Below the pieces are notes generated by a model. It made no database searches. It saw nothing but the letters and a program-made list of their open reading frames with translations, and had not been told where the DNA came from. 64,000 nucleotides of DNA, taken from assembly GCA_008508345.1 (NCBI GenBank), contig QNGE01003301.1, positions 1 to 64,000 on the forward strand, written 5' to 3'. Shown here in pieces: positions 21,111 to 33,330 of the stretch (positions are counted from its first letter, which is position 1; every line of letters begins with the position of its first letter). The position numbers and the translations under genes are program-made. The stretch is from Paragonimus westermani. Taxonomy: Eukaryota > Platyhelminthes > Trematoda > Plagiorchiida > Troglotrematidae.

Positions 21111-23230
21111 TCCAAAAATACGATCTCCGCCGACCTTCAGTATGCATGACAGAGTTCAATCATCTGGCTCAGTGCAACCACGATCGGGGCGAGGCCCACC
21201 ACACTCCCCAAGGACATTTCTAGCGCGTAACATTCTGACTACGAAGCACTATGGCCGCAGGCAACTTCGATGCAACAAGAATCAGGCTAACCCCCGGGTG
21301 GTTTGCATATAAGATGTCAGTGATTTTTGGAAATGGAAATGATGCCTGTAAAACCTCAGCTAGTTAGGAAGACTCCATTGATTGAGAGTTTCCGGAGCAA
21401 TGCCGCCAGCTCTTTGATTAAGGAAGGTTCCAATCGGCAAAAAGAGTAGAGTGGTGATAGAGTAAAAAAGGCGTATTACAAATGCTCAGTCCAGCGACTT
21501 GAGCGGAGCTGCAAGTTGGGAATGGGTTCGCCATTGGCACTTCAGAGTGTCTCGCTCACACTGGGAATTCCGATGTCTGTCGCTAGAACGGGATGAAAGA
21601 GATCACGGGAGCACCCGGTGGCAGGTGTCTGTCCCATCTCGATAGTACATCGTGTTCATCAGGCCTCGTAATTTTTTCTTAGTTTCCTTCTGAGTACCCA
21701 GCGAAGTGAATCATACAGATTGCAGAATGGGGTAATTCGGTGAGCATCAAGAGGTTCGAGTTATCACATAAACGTCTAGAAGTTGAGAAGTGAACGAACA
21801 TTCCTGTCACAGGAGGCAATAGCACACCTATATGTGGCACGTCAGACGTGTCCAATTGACCTCACTTTCCTTGGAGGGGTGGTGATGCTATAAATCAAAT
21901 GCAAGCTCGTTCTGGAAGTGGTGGAGGGTTCGCATCTCCACTAACTTAGAAGCGCTAGCTTACGTTGGACGAAAGAGCCGTGTCGCAGCAAAACGCACAG
22001 CGGAATTGGCTCATATCAATGAGTGGTGTGGATCTGCCGAGGTGCTCTAGATTGCTTTACGGTCTCAAAAACAGCCACAACACCGATAGCCGGTAGCCCT
22101 ATAGGTAATTTATGTCCACGGTTGACCAAAAGAAGGAGGTCATCGGATGGCGTAAGGAAATCCAGGGCGCCGAAACTTCGTATTCGCCAGAAACAGACGG
22201 TTACGAGTACGGTCGACCAAATGTGACAGATTCTGAACTTGCCATCAGAATCCAGCTTATGGGGTTACGTCGTTTTAGATTTGAACACTTGAACCACCGC
22301 AATTCCAACTGAATAGTAGATTGTTAACGGAGTTCGTGGACAATGGGAGCACTACAAAACGTCTATACCATATGACGTCTGAACAACCTGGGCACAATGA
22401 GGACGAGCGTCCAACGGGGTTTATAGGGAGTAAAACGTGAAAGGATGAGCAATATTTGTGTGATGGGCGCGAGTGTTACAACACTTAGCGAAATACCTCA
22501 ACCCGGCGATGAAGTATGTCCAAACGTCCACAACAAGTAGATTGCAAACAACACGGGCGACGCGACGAGTCATCGTTAAGCGAAATCGGACCAACGGACG
22601 AGAAATGGCAGACGGAAAACATAGCATGACTTTTGCAGGTCTTCATAATGTAAATTTGACACGTTTAACGTTTCCCGTTCAAAAGTTCATCTGCTAACAC
22701 ACGGCCGTGGAGAAAGAACGCAGTAACAAAACTAATTCATCCGTTCACGATGGGTGAACCCAAAGCATCCGAAATTAAGGCAGAGATGGCCTACCTCTTT
22801 TATTTCTGACGTAATTCCCGATATCACATTGAGTTTTTCGGAAAAGTATCACATTACTATAAATGGAGTTCGCTACGTACCTTAATCAGCAAGCCACATT
22901 AAGTGGACAAAATGCGGATCGACGTCCCACTCAATCATGTAACCAGTGAGGCACGGTTAGCTCTAAGCACACATATTTTCGTAAGTGACCACTAAAAGAT
23001 CAACTGCCAAAGCCAGACGTAAAAGTTAGGCGAAATATTGTGATCAGAAACTGCAACCGTCTGGTCGACAGGCGATCGTTAATTGTTGATCTTCAAAGAA
23101 AATTAGGCTGCCAATAAGTGTACTTTCGTAAATCAAACGCAAAGGCATATATATGTAAACAAAAAACAAACAAATGGTTCATCTCCACATACATATCGGG
23201 ATGGTTCAGCAACCGTATAACAACGACTGA
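21111..23230. other. Intronic DNA, nothing recognised
   Basis: This is part of the last DYNC1I intron. Short frames at 22,023-22,312 overlap in two phases and show no domain. No repeat partner was noticed. Confidence 0.35.
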
Positions 23231-23234
23231 TGCA

Positions 23235-24400
23235 CTTATTAATACCAACGACAACAACAATGGTTTGCGCTCACGCCCAACTGTCACAACCGTGAAGAAA
23301 AAAACAAGCTTTAGCCAAAGAAAAAATGGAGACTTAGCTACTAAAAATAATTAGCTAAAAGTTCAAAAATTCAGCACCAAGGTGTGTGCACCTTGCAGAG
23401 AAACAAACAACTTATGAGAGAAAGTGACGCGTCATCAGCACTACAGCTTTCTTCCATGTGTAGGTGCTTCACAAAGCAACTCAGCAGGATAATGAGTCCG
23501 AGTAGTCTCCAACTCACCTAAAGTATCTAACCACTGAATCTGAAACAGCCTAGAAGACGAACCACTTGGTGAACGGCTTTATTTCGCTACCCCAGGGCCT
23601 CATCTGTCTACTTTGCGCTAGTCGCTGTGGCATCAACGAAAGCGCCCAGTGTAGCTGGCATCCATAGTGCATAGCCTAATCATCTACGTCTGTGTACAGT
23701 TAATGATTGAACAAAGGAACGTGCTTGGCACTCACTATCAATCAACAAGTCGCTGACATTTGCTGCTACCTCGTTGGTTTCGACGGATGAGTGGTCAAAC
23801 GCAAAAATCGATGATTAAACGCCTGAAGAAGCAACGTAACAATATCCTACCGGTAAGATTTTGCAGCCTAAAAGTAGCGCGGACCCCATGGTCATCCAAT
23901 GTACCCGACCTATAAGTGTCAGAAGGAATCATAGATAACCCTTCATTAGTTCGTCTATGACAAAATTGAAAGAGAATAGTGGAATGAGACAGCCTTGACG
24001 CACGCCGCCCATGGTGCTAAAATTGTCAGACGGTTTAACGTAAACCCTAACCCGAGGTGAGGTATGGGAATAGAGCGCCGACAATATGTCTACACACACG
24101 GTCAGTGAACATTTACGTTTAAGTGACTCTAAAAGTGTAGATCGACACACCGAATCGACTGCTATCTTATAGTGGAAAAGTATGACCATTGTTGACCGAC
24201 GGTGAGCGCGACGCTGGTCCATAAGTTGGGAACAAATAACAAGTGATCGATACGTTCTCGTCTAGGACGAAACCCTACCTTATCAATTAAGATTGGTGTC
24301 ATATTCGTATCCTCCATCCAATTGAATAATCCATTTATTATTGCTCTAAAATTGTGAGAATATGTACGATTTCCAGCTTGTGTTTTTATTCCCAATGAGT
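23235..24400 (-). mobile_element. RTE-like non-LTR retrotransposon copy with RT remnant
   Basis: On the minus strand, 24,395-24,162 encodes VGFRPRRERIDHLL, and 24,222-23,929 encodes AVDSVCRSTLLESLKRK, LYSHTSPRVRVYVK and FSTMGGVRQGCLIPLFSFNF (RT motif B; GVRQGCPLSPFLFNF in relatives). Motif A reads AVDSVCRS instead of AFDSVDRS. From 23,720 down to 23,235 the sequence aligns to the 3' part of the 59-60 kb copy (ATTCAGCACCAAGGTG, GCGTCATCAGC, GTGAAG near the end). The YADD-containing core is missing, so it is internally deleted. Confidence 0.75.
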
Positions 24401-25895
24401 GCTTAAATATAGCTCATTTGAAGGCCAATTTTTTCGCTGTCTTCTTGTTGGGTAGGGTTGCAGTATTTTCGAGGCCAACTGGTTGCATAAACCGCGTTTT
24501 GCAGTTCGGTTGATATGCATAGATGTTTGGATGGGTAGTACAAACGGCATACCGTGGTCGTTCGTTTGGGTTGATATCTTTGGTACGTTGATTCTTCTTA
24601 CCTTTTTCCATACTAATACTAATCATTTCGGTTCATCTGCTAACCTTCTTAGCACCATTCACTCCGGCTTGGCCTGGTGTCACAAAACTGTATCAAACGG
24701 CAGTTTAGTTTCTTCTAGATGTACTCAACACCAGACGTGAAGATGACATATTACAGCGTTCTGTCCATCGTAGACTAATGTGCAGCACACAATACTTTCG
24801 GTTTTCTAGTTTTGCTGACCTCGGTTCATACGACCGGGCGTATTTTTACTCCTCAATAAACTACATAAAGAATAGATGCTAAGAAAAGCGCTATCAGCAA
24901 ATGGTTAGCTCGAAAAAGTCACAGGAATAAAATGCAACTGGTCAGTTGTAATAGCTCAAAATAAACCTTATACTATCAAAGGCGTTCAAAGGGGATCACC
25001 CGAAAAATTGAAGTCCGTCCAGTCGCAATTGGTTACAACAATCAAAGTACGAGTGCTGTATATTTATGAAAACGGTTCATCAAACCGTTGTTTCTCACAT
25101 CGTGTACCAGTTCACTTGCAAATGCAGCAATGTGCATCAAGGCGGGAAGGATTGATACCCATTCCAACGAGTAACCGAACATGTCCAGAGGTGGTAAATA
25201 AGAACTGATCATAACAATATCGAACAGGTGAATCGAGAGCTCGAAATCTCACATCATCATGAGAACAGGTTGTCAAGTTGACTCACTTGGCTCATTCAAA
25301 ATATTATCACGCAATCAGAACCCCAAGTCACTGAGCTTCGATGAAACTACGTTGATTTGCCCTCACGAGCCGGTGTGATGTGTGCGGAAATAGTTGTCGC
25401 GGTGTTGATTACACACTAGATGGTGTAAATGTGTCAAACACACTGTGTGCATTTGCCTAATAGATTTAACCAGTATGTTTCACGTCTGCGACCGATAAGA
25501 GTATGCGAATCATAAGCATACCACAACATGCATCTTCCTTCTGTGCTGGTGGCAGTACGTCGTGCACACAAACAAGGCGGAGGATGCCATCATAACTCGC
25601 GGTTTTTTTCTAAACCACAACAACGTCATACGAGTAGAATTGCACCAAGGATGTGTTAAAAATGACCCAAATTTCTAAGGTGCGGAATATTTGTCAATAA
25701 GACCACAGTAGCATAAGCCCATTATCGAGCTGTTCCTAGTCACCTATCCAAACTGGGGGGTAAACTGAAAGAAAACATCAATTCTCATGTAAATCAAGTG
25801 TTCGCCTAACTAGGGACTGTGAGATCAAGTTCCAGTAACAGGTAAGCCAGAACCTCAGCATCGGCAGCAATGGTATGTACATCGATAATCGCGAG
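24401..25895. other. Intronic DNA, nothing recognised
   Basis: Frames are short and motif-free. 24,414-24,740 has overlapping frames on both strands, neither recognisable. It is inside the last DYNC1I intron. Confidence 0.35.
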
Positions 25896-26184
25896 ATACT
25901 AATATCAGTTGTAAGATATCCGCACCAAATGTAGTACGAATGAAGTTGAACAGTTTGGGCGTCGTATTTAACATGTTGTTGATAAACAGATTGGGAATAA
26001 CACAACGTTACGAGCCAGTTGTAATACTCTACGTTTCAACCACCTCGGGTAGCCTTCCTCAGGAATGTTGTAATCGATTACAACACTCCTGAGGAAGGCT
26101 ACCCGAGGTGGTTGAAACGTAGAGTATTACAACTGGCTCGTAACGTTGTGTTATTCCCAATCTGTTTATCAATACTAATATCAG
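25896..26184. repeat. 194-bp near-perfect palindrome between 13-bp direct repeats
   Basis: Arms 25,979-26,075 and 26,076-26,172 (97 bases each) are reverse complements with a single mismatch (26,065/26,086), centred on TAATCGATTA with no spacer. ATACTAATATCAG stands at 25,896-25,908 and again at 26,172-26,184. Each arm carries CTGAGGA-hairpin-GAAACG. The palindrome lies only 260 bases downstream of the DYNC1I exon ending at 26,443, inside the intron, so the pre-mRNA could form a very stable hairpin there. Confidence 0.9.
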
Positions 26185-26442
26185 CTTATTAACTACAGTG
26201 CCCAACTGTTATATACAACGTTTATCGTTTCCCAGTTATGTAAAAACTGGAAACCGTCAGGCTGCACATATCTACACAGCAGCAGTCGCGGTAACAAGGA
26301 CTCCTGCAACATGAAAGCCACGTGTTCAAGAACAAATGACAATCTATTTTACATGCAAGCTGTTTTTATGTTTAAGCTTAAACGGATGAGTTCATAGAAA
26401 AGTCAGCATGGTCAATCCTACCAACTATGCGCATGCGCTCAC

Positions 26443-26746
26443 TTCGACATCCCGGTTGATGTTCCATACATCAAGCCGGCCGGATCCATCAACTGCGGCG
26501 AACACAGCTGGATGGACTGGGCTCCAACACACGTCGTACACATAGTCAAAATAATCCTCGAATGTATGCAACGGTTTGTATTCACGTGTGGACCACAATC
26601 GAACGGTCCAATCCAAAGAAGCGGTGATGAAGAGAGAAGAGAAGCTGATTGCACCGGGACTTGGGTGGGTAGATATGGCTGTGATTGGAGCACAATGGCC
26701 TTTGTAAGGTACATGTCTGGAAGTCTCTTCGGCAGCACCTGTTCGA
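26443..26746 (-). CDS. DYNC1I: DYNC1I exon: late WD40 repeats
   Basis: The exon encodes [77 protein letters not shown] and [19 protein letters not shown]. The vertebrate protein has FEGHHGPVTGINCH, FSHLFVTSSFDWTVKLWTT, DYVYDVMWSPTHPALFA and GRLDLWNLNND. The acceptor is CTTGTCCAG (phase 2, AG|T serine), and the donor GTGAGC follows GAA in phase 0. The linker before the GH repeat is longer than in vertebrates by several residues. Confidence 0.95.
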
Positions 26747-27357
26747 CTGGACAAGAGACGCGGAAAGTAAAAAAGGGTACGGAGATGGGCAACCTTGAAA
26801 CACAAACGCAAGCTTCATTTTATGTCAAAACAAAATAATAATTCTCTTGATTCATAAAGTGACAAGAAGTGTTATGCAGTTGCTTTTAAAAACACTCGTT
26901 TTTTCAACTTAACAGGCCCATTTTTTGAACTGAAATGTAAGCAGACCAGAATATCACGAACGAAAAAAGAATAGCTGCAGATAGAAAGAGGTATCAAGGG
27001 GAATTGTAAAATGGTCATGACACTTTTAGGCCTTCTTTCGGAAGTAGTACCTACGAAATACGGATTCCACTCCTCGTAACGACTTTCATAAATTCTATTC
27101 ACATGTTGTTGACAGGAGAATCGAGTGTAATTGGTTCGGATTACAGCACCCTGGTCAAGGGGTGACTATCAATTCAACCTACAGCCACATAATGTACTAC
27201 GTTTGCAAAGTCACCGATCTGTTATGCCACCAGAGTTCTCACAAGGGCTTCCGTCAGGAGCATAGATTGAACAGTAAATCTTACGAAATCTACGAAGAAG
27301 AATCTAAACGTTCCCGATGTGGAACACGATTCACAGCTTCCATCTCCAGACTAGCCA

Positions 27358-27620
27358 CTCACAGTGACCGAAACCAAAGAACGCCCACGCATAAGCCTTA
27401 CCAAAAGCTGTTTGTGCTGTACTACTTGCAGTTATACTTACATACCACCACATACCCAGTGTGAACCCGGAGGTTAAAGACCATCAGACATGTGAACGAA
27501 GGCTTTTGTGGACCAGCCGGCTAACACGGATTAGCCAGATGGTGAACCAATATACAAGTAAAACTCTTATCTTTTGAAATGAGAAAAATTAGAGGGATCC
27601 TGACAGTACGATCAAGATTG
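27358..27620 (+). repeat. Dispersed repeat, copy shared with 60.65 kb
   Basis: It aligns with 60,645-60,900. The best shared block is CAGTGAC(C/T)GAAACCAAA(G)AACGCCC, followed by CACCAC(A/T)TAC, a GTGTGAACC(C)GGAGG-like block and AGCCGGC(T/C)AA. The start is sharp at TCACAGTGA in both. There is no coding frame in common. It is likely a SINE or a retroelement end. Confidence 0.6.
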
Positions 27621-30600
27621 AGAGGAAAGCTAAGGAAAGCACAAAGCAAGGAAACGTTCAATGTAGGGGTGCGTATCGGTGCACTTTGGATAAGAATAAA
27701 AAGAACGTGAAATAAGAACCAGATAAAAACTTTGGCACACAATGCACTAACAAAGTTGAAGAAAAAGTGGGATATCATCATGACCTAGGTTTCCGAAAAT
27801 GAGAGCGAGTGATCAACCAAACGACGGCGGTCACTGAGCGATACGAATGGAAACGAGAAAGAACTGACGTAACTTACTTGTGGTTAGTGTAGTCGCTATC
27901 TCCTCGTTAAATGTGTTATGGGCAACTTGATGATCTACCAATCCGAAATGGCCAGCAAATTTCTAGACGTATTCACCGCAACGCCATATGGTCATGTCAC
28001 TGCAACCTACAGTTAGCGTGTGTGCCGCACGCTTGAATTCATGGCAGAGCGACTGTCGTTCATTGAGCTTCCAGACGCCAATCTGGACCGCACTCCCCCA
28101 CGGTTCAAGGTCACGCCATACAATGGTCTAGGCTCAATAATGATACGCGAAAAGCTTGCTTGGATAACATCATGATATGGAAGTTTCTAGCCACCATGAT
28201 TTCGTTGACCTCTTTCCCCTGTCCGTACGGCAGTTGCTTGGGGATACGTTTGTTGACCAGCGTAAGGATGTGTCTCAAACAGCAAACCAGAACGAACATC
28301 ACCATAGATTAAATCCCGTCCGTTTGCTTGCCGAAGTGTCATAATGTTCGGAACGTTCGATCACCGAATATCCAGCATGCATCTTAGGTATTACACATTG
28401 CAGCGGCCCAGATAAGCACATTCCGCTTATGCAACGTCCAGACTTATATTCCGTACAATAGAGCAAACGGCACATGCGCGGTAGACAAAGAGCTTTATTT
28501 TCAACTAAGGTCAACAGTTCCTCTGGAACAAGTCTTGAAAAATGCCCGAACGTGATGCTAGCCGTGACAACGCGAGCTCACAACTTGCGCGGCCGCCGGG
28601 AGACCCCACCTTGACAAACAACCTTTTCCGTCTCGCAGCTGTCTAATGGCTGAATCCCGCCCAGTTTCTGATCGAGAACAAGCGATTTTCTGATGGCTTA
28701 TTGTGACAGGCTATTAACTGTCGTCCAGTCAACAATTGAAGGCCAACCCAGTAGGTCATCAAAGTGTGCGCCCGATCGCCATAATGTTTTCTGGCAATGT
28801 GCATGAAACAACACAGACGCCGACCACTGCTAGTTTAGAAGAGACGCAACTGTGAGAAACTATTATTTTGGCTGGATTCGAAACGGTGACAAAAGCAGCA
28901 TGCTAGAACGCAACAAGCGCTGTACCACTGGTACTTTGCAAGTTGAGGGCATCTACAAAAAACAACCTGAAGTGAATCGTAGAGCTCTGTGATTCCGGTG
29001 CTCAGCACAGCCCTTCGGCAACTAATTGCATTTTTCTACCAAACATCCCTGATTCATCAAGGCCGTTCAGTGAGTTCATGGCAAGCGGTATGGGATGTAC
29101 TTGTCTTCATTACTCGAGTTCACAATGAAGACAGCAAACGCCTCAATCTTCCCTGGTATCAAGCCTGAGATAACTGCACCGTTGTCGCTGAACCAGTTCA
29201 AATGTTTATGACATTGAATATTGATTATCTTAATGTCTGCAATGGTAATCTGCTACTGTGCTGTGGGACACATGTGTTCAGAGAGTATTCCCCCGGAAAA
29301 TGGCTATCGTCCGAACATGTGACGCAAAAGGTCCGAATAAGGTTCACAAACGTGCTGGCATAAAAATCTTGAATCTGGCTCACACCGGCATAACCACTGG
29401 CTGCTAACATTGAGCTTTTAGCAACATATCTCCATTTTTCAAGATCATGGTAGCACCACTTCCGTGCATCAAGGACGTTCAGAATCAGAGTAGACTCGTC
29501 ACTGAATACCAAAAATTACCAGCAGACCTGTGAGGTTATATCCACCTCAACCCAAACTGAAGTTGTTCATCAACGAAGGAATACGATTTCCTCATCCCCC
29601 AGTTATCAACACACGGAGAGAAAACATTGCGCTCTCTGAATCACTACTACCGAAGCGCACAGAACAAATACGATTTTATCGCCAAAGGACATGTATTGGA
29701 CGGCGGCCCGAAGAGTGTGCAACTATCTCGTCCAGATTGAGCTGACGGTCGTACTCTTCCAGTGCTTTCCATCGGAAACGGAGAAGGCAGAAAGGATTCT
29801 GAGTGCCTTTGTCCGCAGAAGATAACGATGATCGTTCATTCGTTCTCACTTATCAAGCAACCAAAAGTCACCCGAAAAACCATTGCACAGATTTCCCAGA
29901 ATGACATCTACTTAAAAAAGTGAATGTTGTTCCTGATTTAGACGTGACTGAGACCACGTGTGCATCGCGGTTAAGAAGCGAACATGCCAATCGTCTCGCG
30001 ATCATGTACCCGAACACAGAGTCCGGGAATTCCAACTGAATGGCTTACCAGACAACAGGCCTACCAACCGTGTCCGGTCAGCGAACAGCCCCAACACATC
30101 GTCGTAACCAACGTCATGCTAACTGCCATGGGGGTGTACGTACATTACAGGTTAAATGCATCGGCTGCATTGTTCCAGTGTTTTGGCCACCGCGGTCCAA
30201 GGTCGATGGCACGCTGCTATTGAAAAACGTCTAAGTGTTTGAAAGGTAACGCAGAGTTCGAAACCAGCATGCGTCGATGAATACAAATAGATATAGTAAA
30301 TATACAATGTCTGCTTAAAGCAGCGTGCTGTCACAATGATTTGTACTATTAGCTGATGGATAGTAAAAAGATGCATTCATGAAAAGAACAGGGTTACAAA
30401 CTATTAAAAGATTGGTTGAAACCTAGCACCTTTCTCATAGAATCTGAGAGAAGCTGTGGTGTGGTGTTCTATAGACGTGTTGCGAAAACGCTAAGTGTTG
30501 CGTGACATTCCTCATATAAACTCATGGGTCGACTTACACTTCTGACGCAGTCAATTTCACAACATTCTTTCTTAATCTCGATAAAAAAAGACTTCCGAAA

Positions 30601-31569
30601 AAAATCAGCCGTGATAAGAGTAATGACACTAGTAAGATGGATACCGAAAGCGAACATTGTGCGAGTTAAGTGGCCTGGCTGCCTGTAAGAAAGATGATCC
30701 CCAAACTATGTAGCAGGTGTATAATTGAATTCTTGTCAGTTTCAGAGGATTTTCCTCAAACTAGTCAATCGGGAAGCTAAATAACACAATCGAAGCCAGG
30801 CGTCACCAAACCAGTGAAAGAGTAGGAGCATTTTAAGGGTTTAAAATTCTTTGAAATAGTGTAACAATAAATATCTGTTAGTTTATCAACATGCTTTAAG
30901 GGAGGATAAATTGATGGATGCTAGATCAATGATGCCGAAGATTAGTTGCACAACGCAGAGACAACTGTTCGTTAATGAGGAGAGTATCGCTTCAATTAGC
31001 CGGCCATAACAACTTGACAATGTGGAACAGAAGAAAGAGAGAGAGAGCAAGTGAAATCGCAAAGTATGAACAGAAAAGGTGGAACTTGTCACGACTTGAG
31101 TTACACAGTCACTGAGTCCGATAACTCAACTTGCGATTGGATAAGCGCAACCAACTTTAACAAGTCAACATCCATGCCAGCAAACAGTCATAACAGACTG
31201 CTGAAAAAAATCAAAAGGGAACTACCACCCGATGCAATCCTATTTTAAACAGCATAGTATGAAATTGTAGGGACGCGTCAATTGGTTGATTCCGGCGAAC
31301 AATCTCTCCTCTCAATTCAATTCAGTCAGTTCCGTGATGAGGTAAGTCCTCTTAATCGCTGTTCTGACTCATTAGATTATCAATTGTAGCAGAATGTCCA
31401 AGCCAAGCTGGCAGGACGTTACGTACTGTTTCGTTTCATTTCCTATGTGCGTGGTTTGAAGAAATTGCAAGGGCGAACGGTTAATCGTAGTGTTGACAGG
31501 AACCGTTGCTTTTTTGAAGACTGATGTTCAGGATGCGGATAGACCGAACTCAATGAAAAATGCCTTCAC
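27621..31569. other. Intronic DNA, nothing firmly recognised
   Basis: This is part of the 5.8-kb DYNC1I intron. It contains a NotI-site-bearing GC-rich patch near 28,570-28,620 and a 40-base sequence at 28,868-28,905 (TTTTGGCTGGATTCGAAACG...) that recurs at 33,511-33,548. Its reverse complement resembles a tRNA B box. No open frame with a recognised domain was found. Confidence 0.35.
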
Positions 31570-31983
31570 CTAAACACTCTTACAACCAATGGGTGCAAAT
31601 CCCATAGAATTCAAATATCGTCCTAACCTTGTTGGTTTATTGTGTTCCGTACCAGTGCGTGTGGTCAAAAGCCATAAAGGATTGTTCGTTTCTGACAAAC
31701 TGGATTGGAGGTAATTTGTTATGTGGAAAATCTGTTCACCATTGATTGCGATGTCCATTAAAAAGGTCCACGTCTGAGGAGACAACTGGTACAACCTGCT
31801 TAATAACTGACATGAAAACACCAACATGTGTTGTTCCGACAAAACGTCCCATCGCGACACTACCAATTGTTTTGTCATTCTTGTTTTGGGAGAAAAATTC
31901 ATCCTTCTATGTACAATGAGTAAAATGACATAAAGCATCCATTGACGTGGAAACATGGATTTCGTGGGTATAAATACAGTCAC
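31570..31983 (-). CDS. Unidentified 137-codon frame
   Basis: This open minus-strand frame inside a DYNC1I intron contains LLTTRTGTEHNKPTRLGRYL and SMGFAPIGCKSV near its end. No family is recognised. It is followed in the upstream direction by another coding-like stretch (32,157-32,475). Together they could be remnants of one retroelement or nested gene, but no shared motif shows this. Confidence 0.15.
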   Translation of the reverse strand: MTVFIPTKSMFPRQWMLYVILLIVHRRMNFSPKTRMTKQLVVSRWDVLSEQHMLVFSCQLLSRLYQLSPQTWTFLMDIAINGEQIFHITNYLQSSLSETNNPLWLLTTRTGTEHNKPTRLGRYLNSMGFAPIGCKSV

Positions 31984-32156
31984 AAAAAGCCGTCGGTCTC
32001 AAGAAGGGAATCAATGAGCGGGAGTGCGAATGCCATTAGTAGAACGGAACATGACAAGCTACGACCATTAGCCACCATTTGGCCTACTGTGATTGGGGAA
32101 AAACGCGTACTATCAAGCAGTACGGTGTATGTGCTTCGACTTTAAACAGTGTTAAG

Positions 32157-32475
32157 TCAAACAAGAATCAAACTGACTATCTGTAGTTTAACTTGCAGCG
32201 GTCCAGCGCCATGCAATCCATGGTGGCCTTTGATAAAAGCCCAAGTTGGGTCAAGATTTGCTCTAGAGGATGAGGCATTCATGAACCAGAAATCGTCATC
32301 TACAAAATTACGCTCCACGTCCATGCTTTCAAAAATCCGAGCACGCGTCAGTTTCACTGGTGAGTGCAAGAACTCAACAAATGGTTCGAACGCCATCCGT
32401 ACCGCCGAGAAAAAGTCTTGTTTAAATGCAGAATCCTTGGGAAATTGTATCCCTTCTTCATCTATGTTTAGAACG
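32157..32475 (-). CDS. Unidentified coding-like segment in DYNC1I intron
   Basis: Open on the minus strand for about 105 codons (NIDEEGIQFPKDSAFKQDFF, SAVRMAFEPFVEFLHSP, ESMDVERNFVDDDFWFMNAS, LDPTWAFIKGHHGLHG). The composition is protein-like, with acidic and aromatic clusters and few rare residues. It lies 100 bases downstream of the DYNC1I exon ending at 32,576 and is not part of that protein. I do not recognise the family. The overlapping plus-strand frame (32,149-32,484) looks less natural. It could be a captured exon, a nested gene or a transposase piece. Confidence 0.22.
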
Positions 32476-32575
32476 GGAAGTTAGCTGTTCAATAACGTGG
32501 GTGGATAAACATGAAATAATCGAAGAGAAACCAAACAGTGAGATAATGAAGGACTGATGGTAACTATTCACAGAC

Positions 32576-32887
32576 CTGCTGTGTCGTTGTCCACAGTAGG
32601 CATTTCCGTTCTCCGCGCCAACCGCATAATTGTTCACATCATTGGCAAAGAAAGACATACACGTGGGATAGAGATCGAACAATCCACCCGATGACATCTC
32701 GCACACCTTAGTTTTCTCGCGTGGCTGAGCTAGCATTTCCAAACTCCATGCACACAATGATCCATCTGAGCCAAGACTGATAATATTGTGAGCGTTCTGA
32801 GTTCCCACCAGTGTGACAGCGAACACTGGATGTGTGTGAGCCCAAGAGGTGAGTGGACTGCGTTGTACCGGTGTGCGTTTGTTTGAA
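32576..32887 (-). CDS. DYNC1I: DYNC1I exon: middle WD40 repeats
   Basis: The exon encodes [59 protein letters not shown] and DVNNYAVGAENGNAYCGQRH. The vertebrate counterpart reads [37 protein letters not shown] and DVNNFVVGSEEGTVY. The acceptor is TTCACTCACAG; the donor is GTCTGT after CACAGCAG, leaving phase 2. SNKRTPVQR and GTQNAHN are effectively unique to this family. The fit to the family runs without gaps. Confidence 0.95.
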
Positions 32888-33060
32888 CTGTGAGTGAACG
32901 AACAAGAGGAGCAAGGAAACAAATGTCCGTGCATGGGATAAATAAGACTGGTTAAAGAGCATTGTCAAAAATAAGTACACGCAGCTTTGTGAACACGATC
33001 TAATTTCAGTTTCAGGGAGGATACACATTCACATTCAGCTACCGTAAGGTAGCAGTGCCC

Positions 33061-33330
33061 TCACACAAACATCATTCGGAAATCACTCGGTTGGAATAAC
33101 AACTTATACACACAAGCACAGTGTTGAGAAAATTCAGTAATAAAGTTGGCGATCAACAATCGCAAGTTTAACAGTTCTATTTCCGTTTGGTTCAATCGCT
33201 TCTGTACAACCTGGCGGTATCCAACCCATGTACGATTAAGCGCGTCAAGCGACCCTGTGACATGAAAGCCAAAATACACGCGAATCCAGGTAGCTGGAAT
33301 TAGTGGATCACAGTTGACAGCTTTGAACAC
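33061..33330 (-). CDS. Unidentified coding-like segment in DYNC1I intron
   Basis: This minus-strand frame reads ATWIRVYFGFHVTGSLDALN, RTWVGYRQVVQKRLNQTEIE and LLNLRLLIANFITEFSQ. A plausible acceptor (ATTCCAG) precedes the ATWIRVYF stretch and a GTGTGT follows CACTGTGCTT, so it could be an exon of about 180 bases. It is placed in the 3.4-kb DYNC1I intron, same strand. It does not fit between the flanking DYNC1I exons, whose phases already join without it. No family is recognised. Confidence 0.25.
   Translation of the reverse strand: MFKAVNCDPLIPATWIRVYFGFHVTGSLDALNRTWVGYRQVVQKRLNQTEIELLNLRLLIANFITEFSQHCACVYKLLFQPSDFRMMFV

Noticed and set aside
26512..26838. 108-codon plus-strand frame
   Set aside because: Antisense of the DYNC1I exon at 26,443-26,746.
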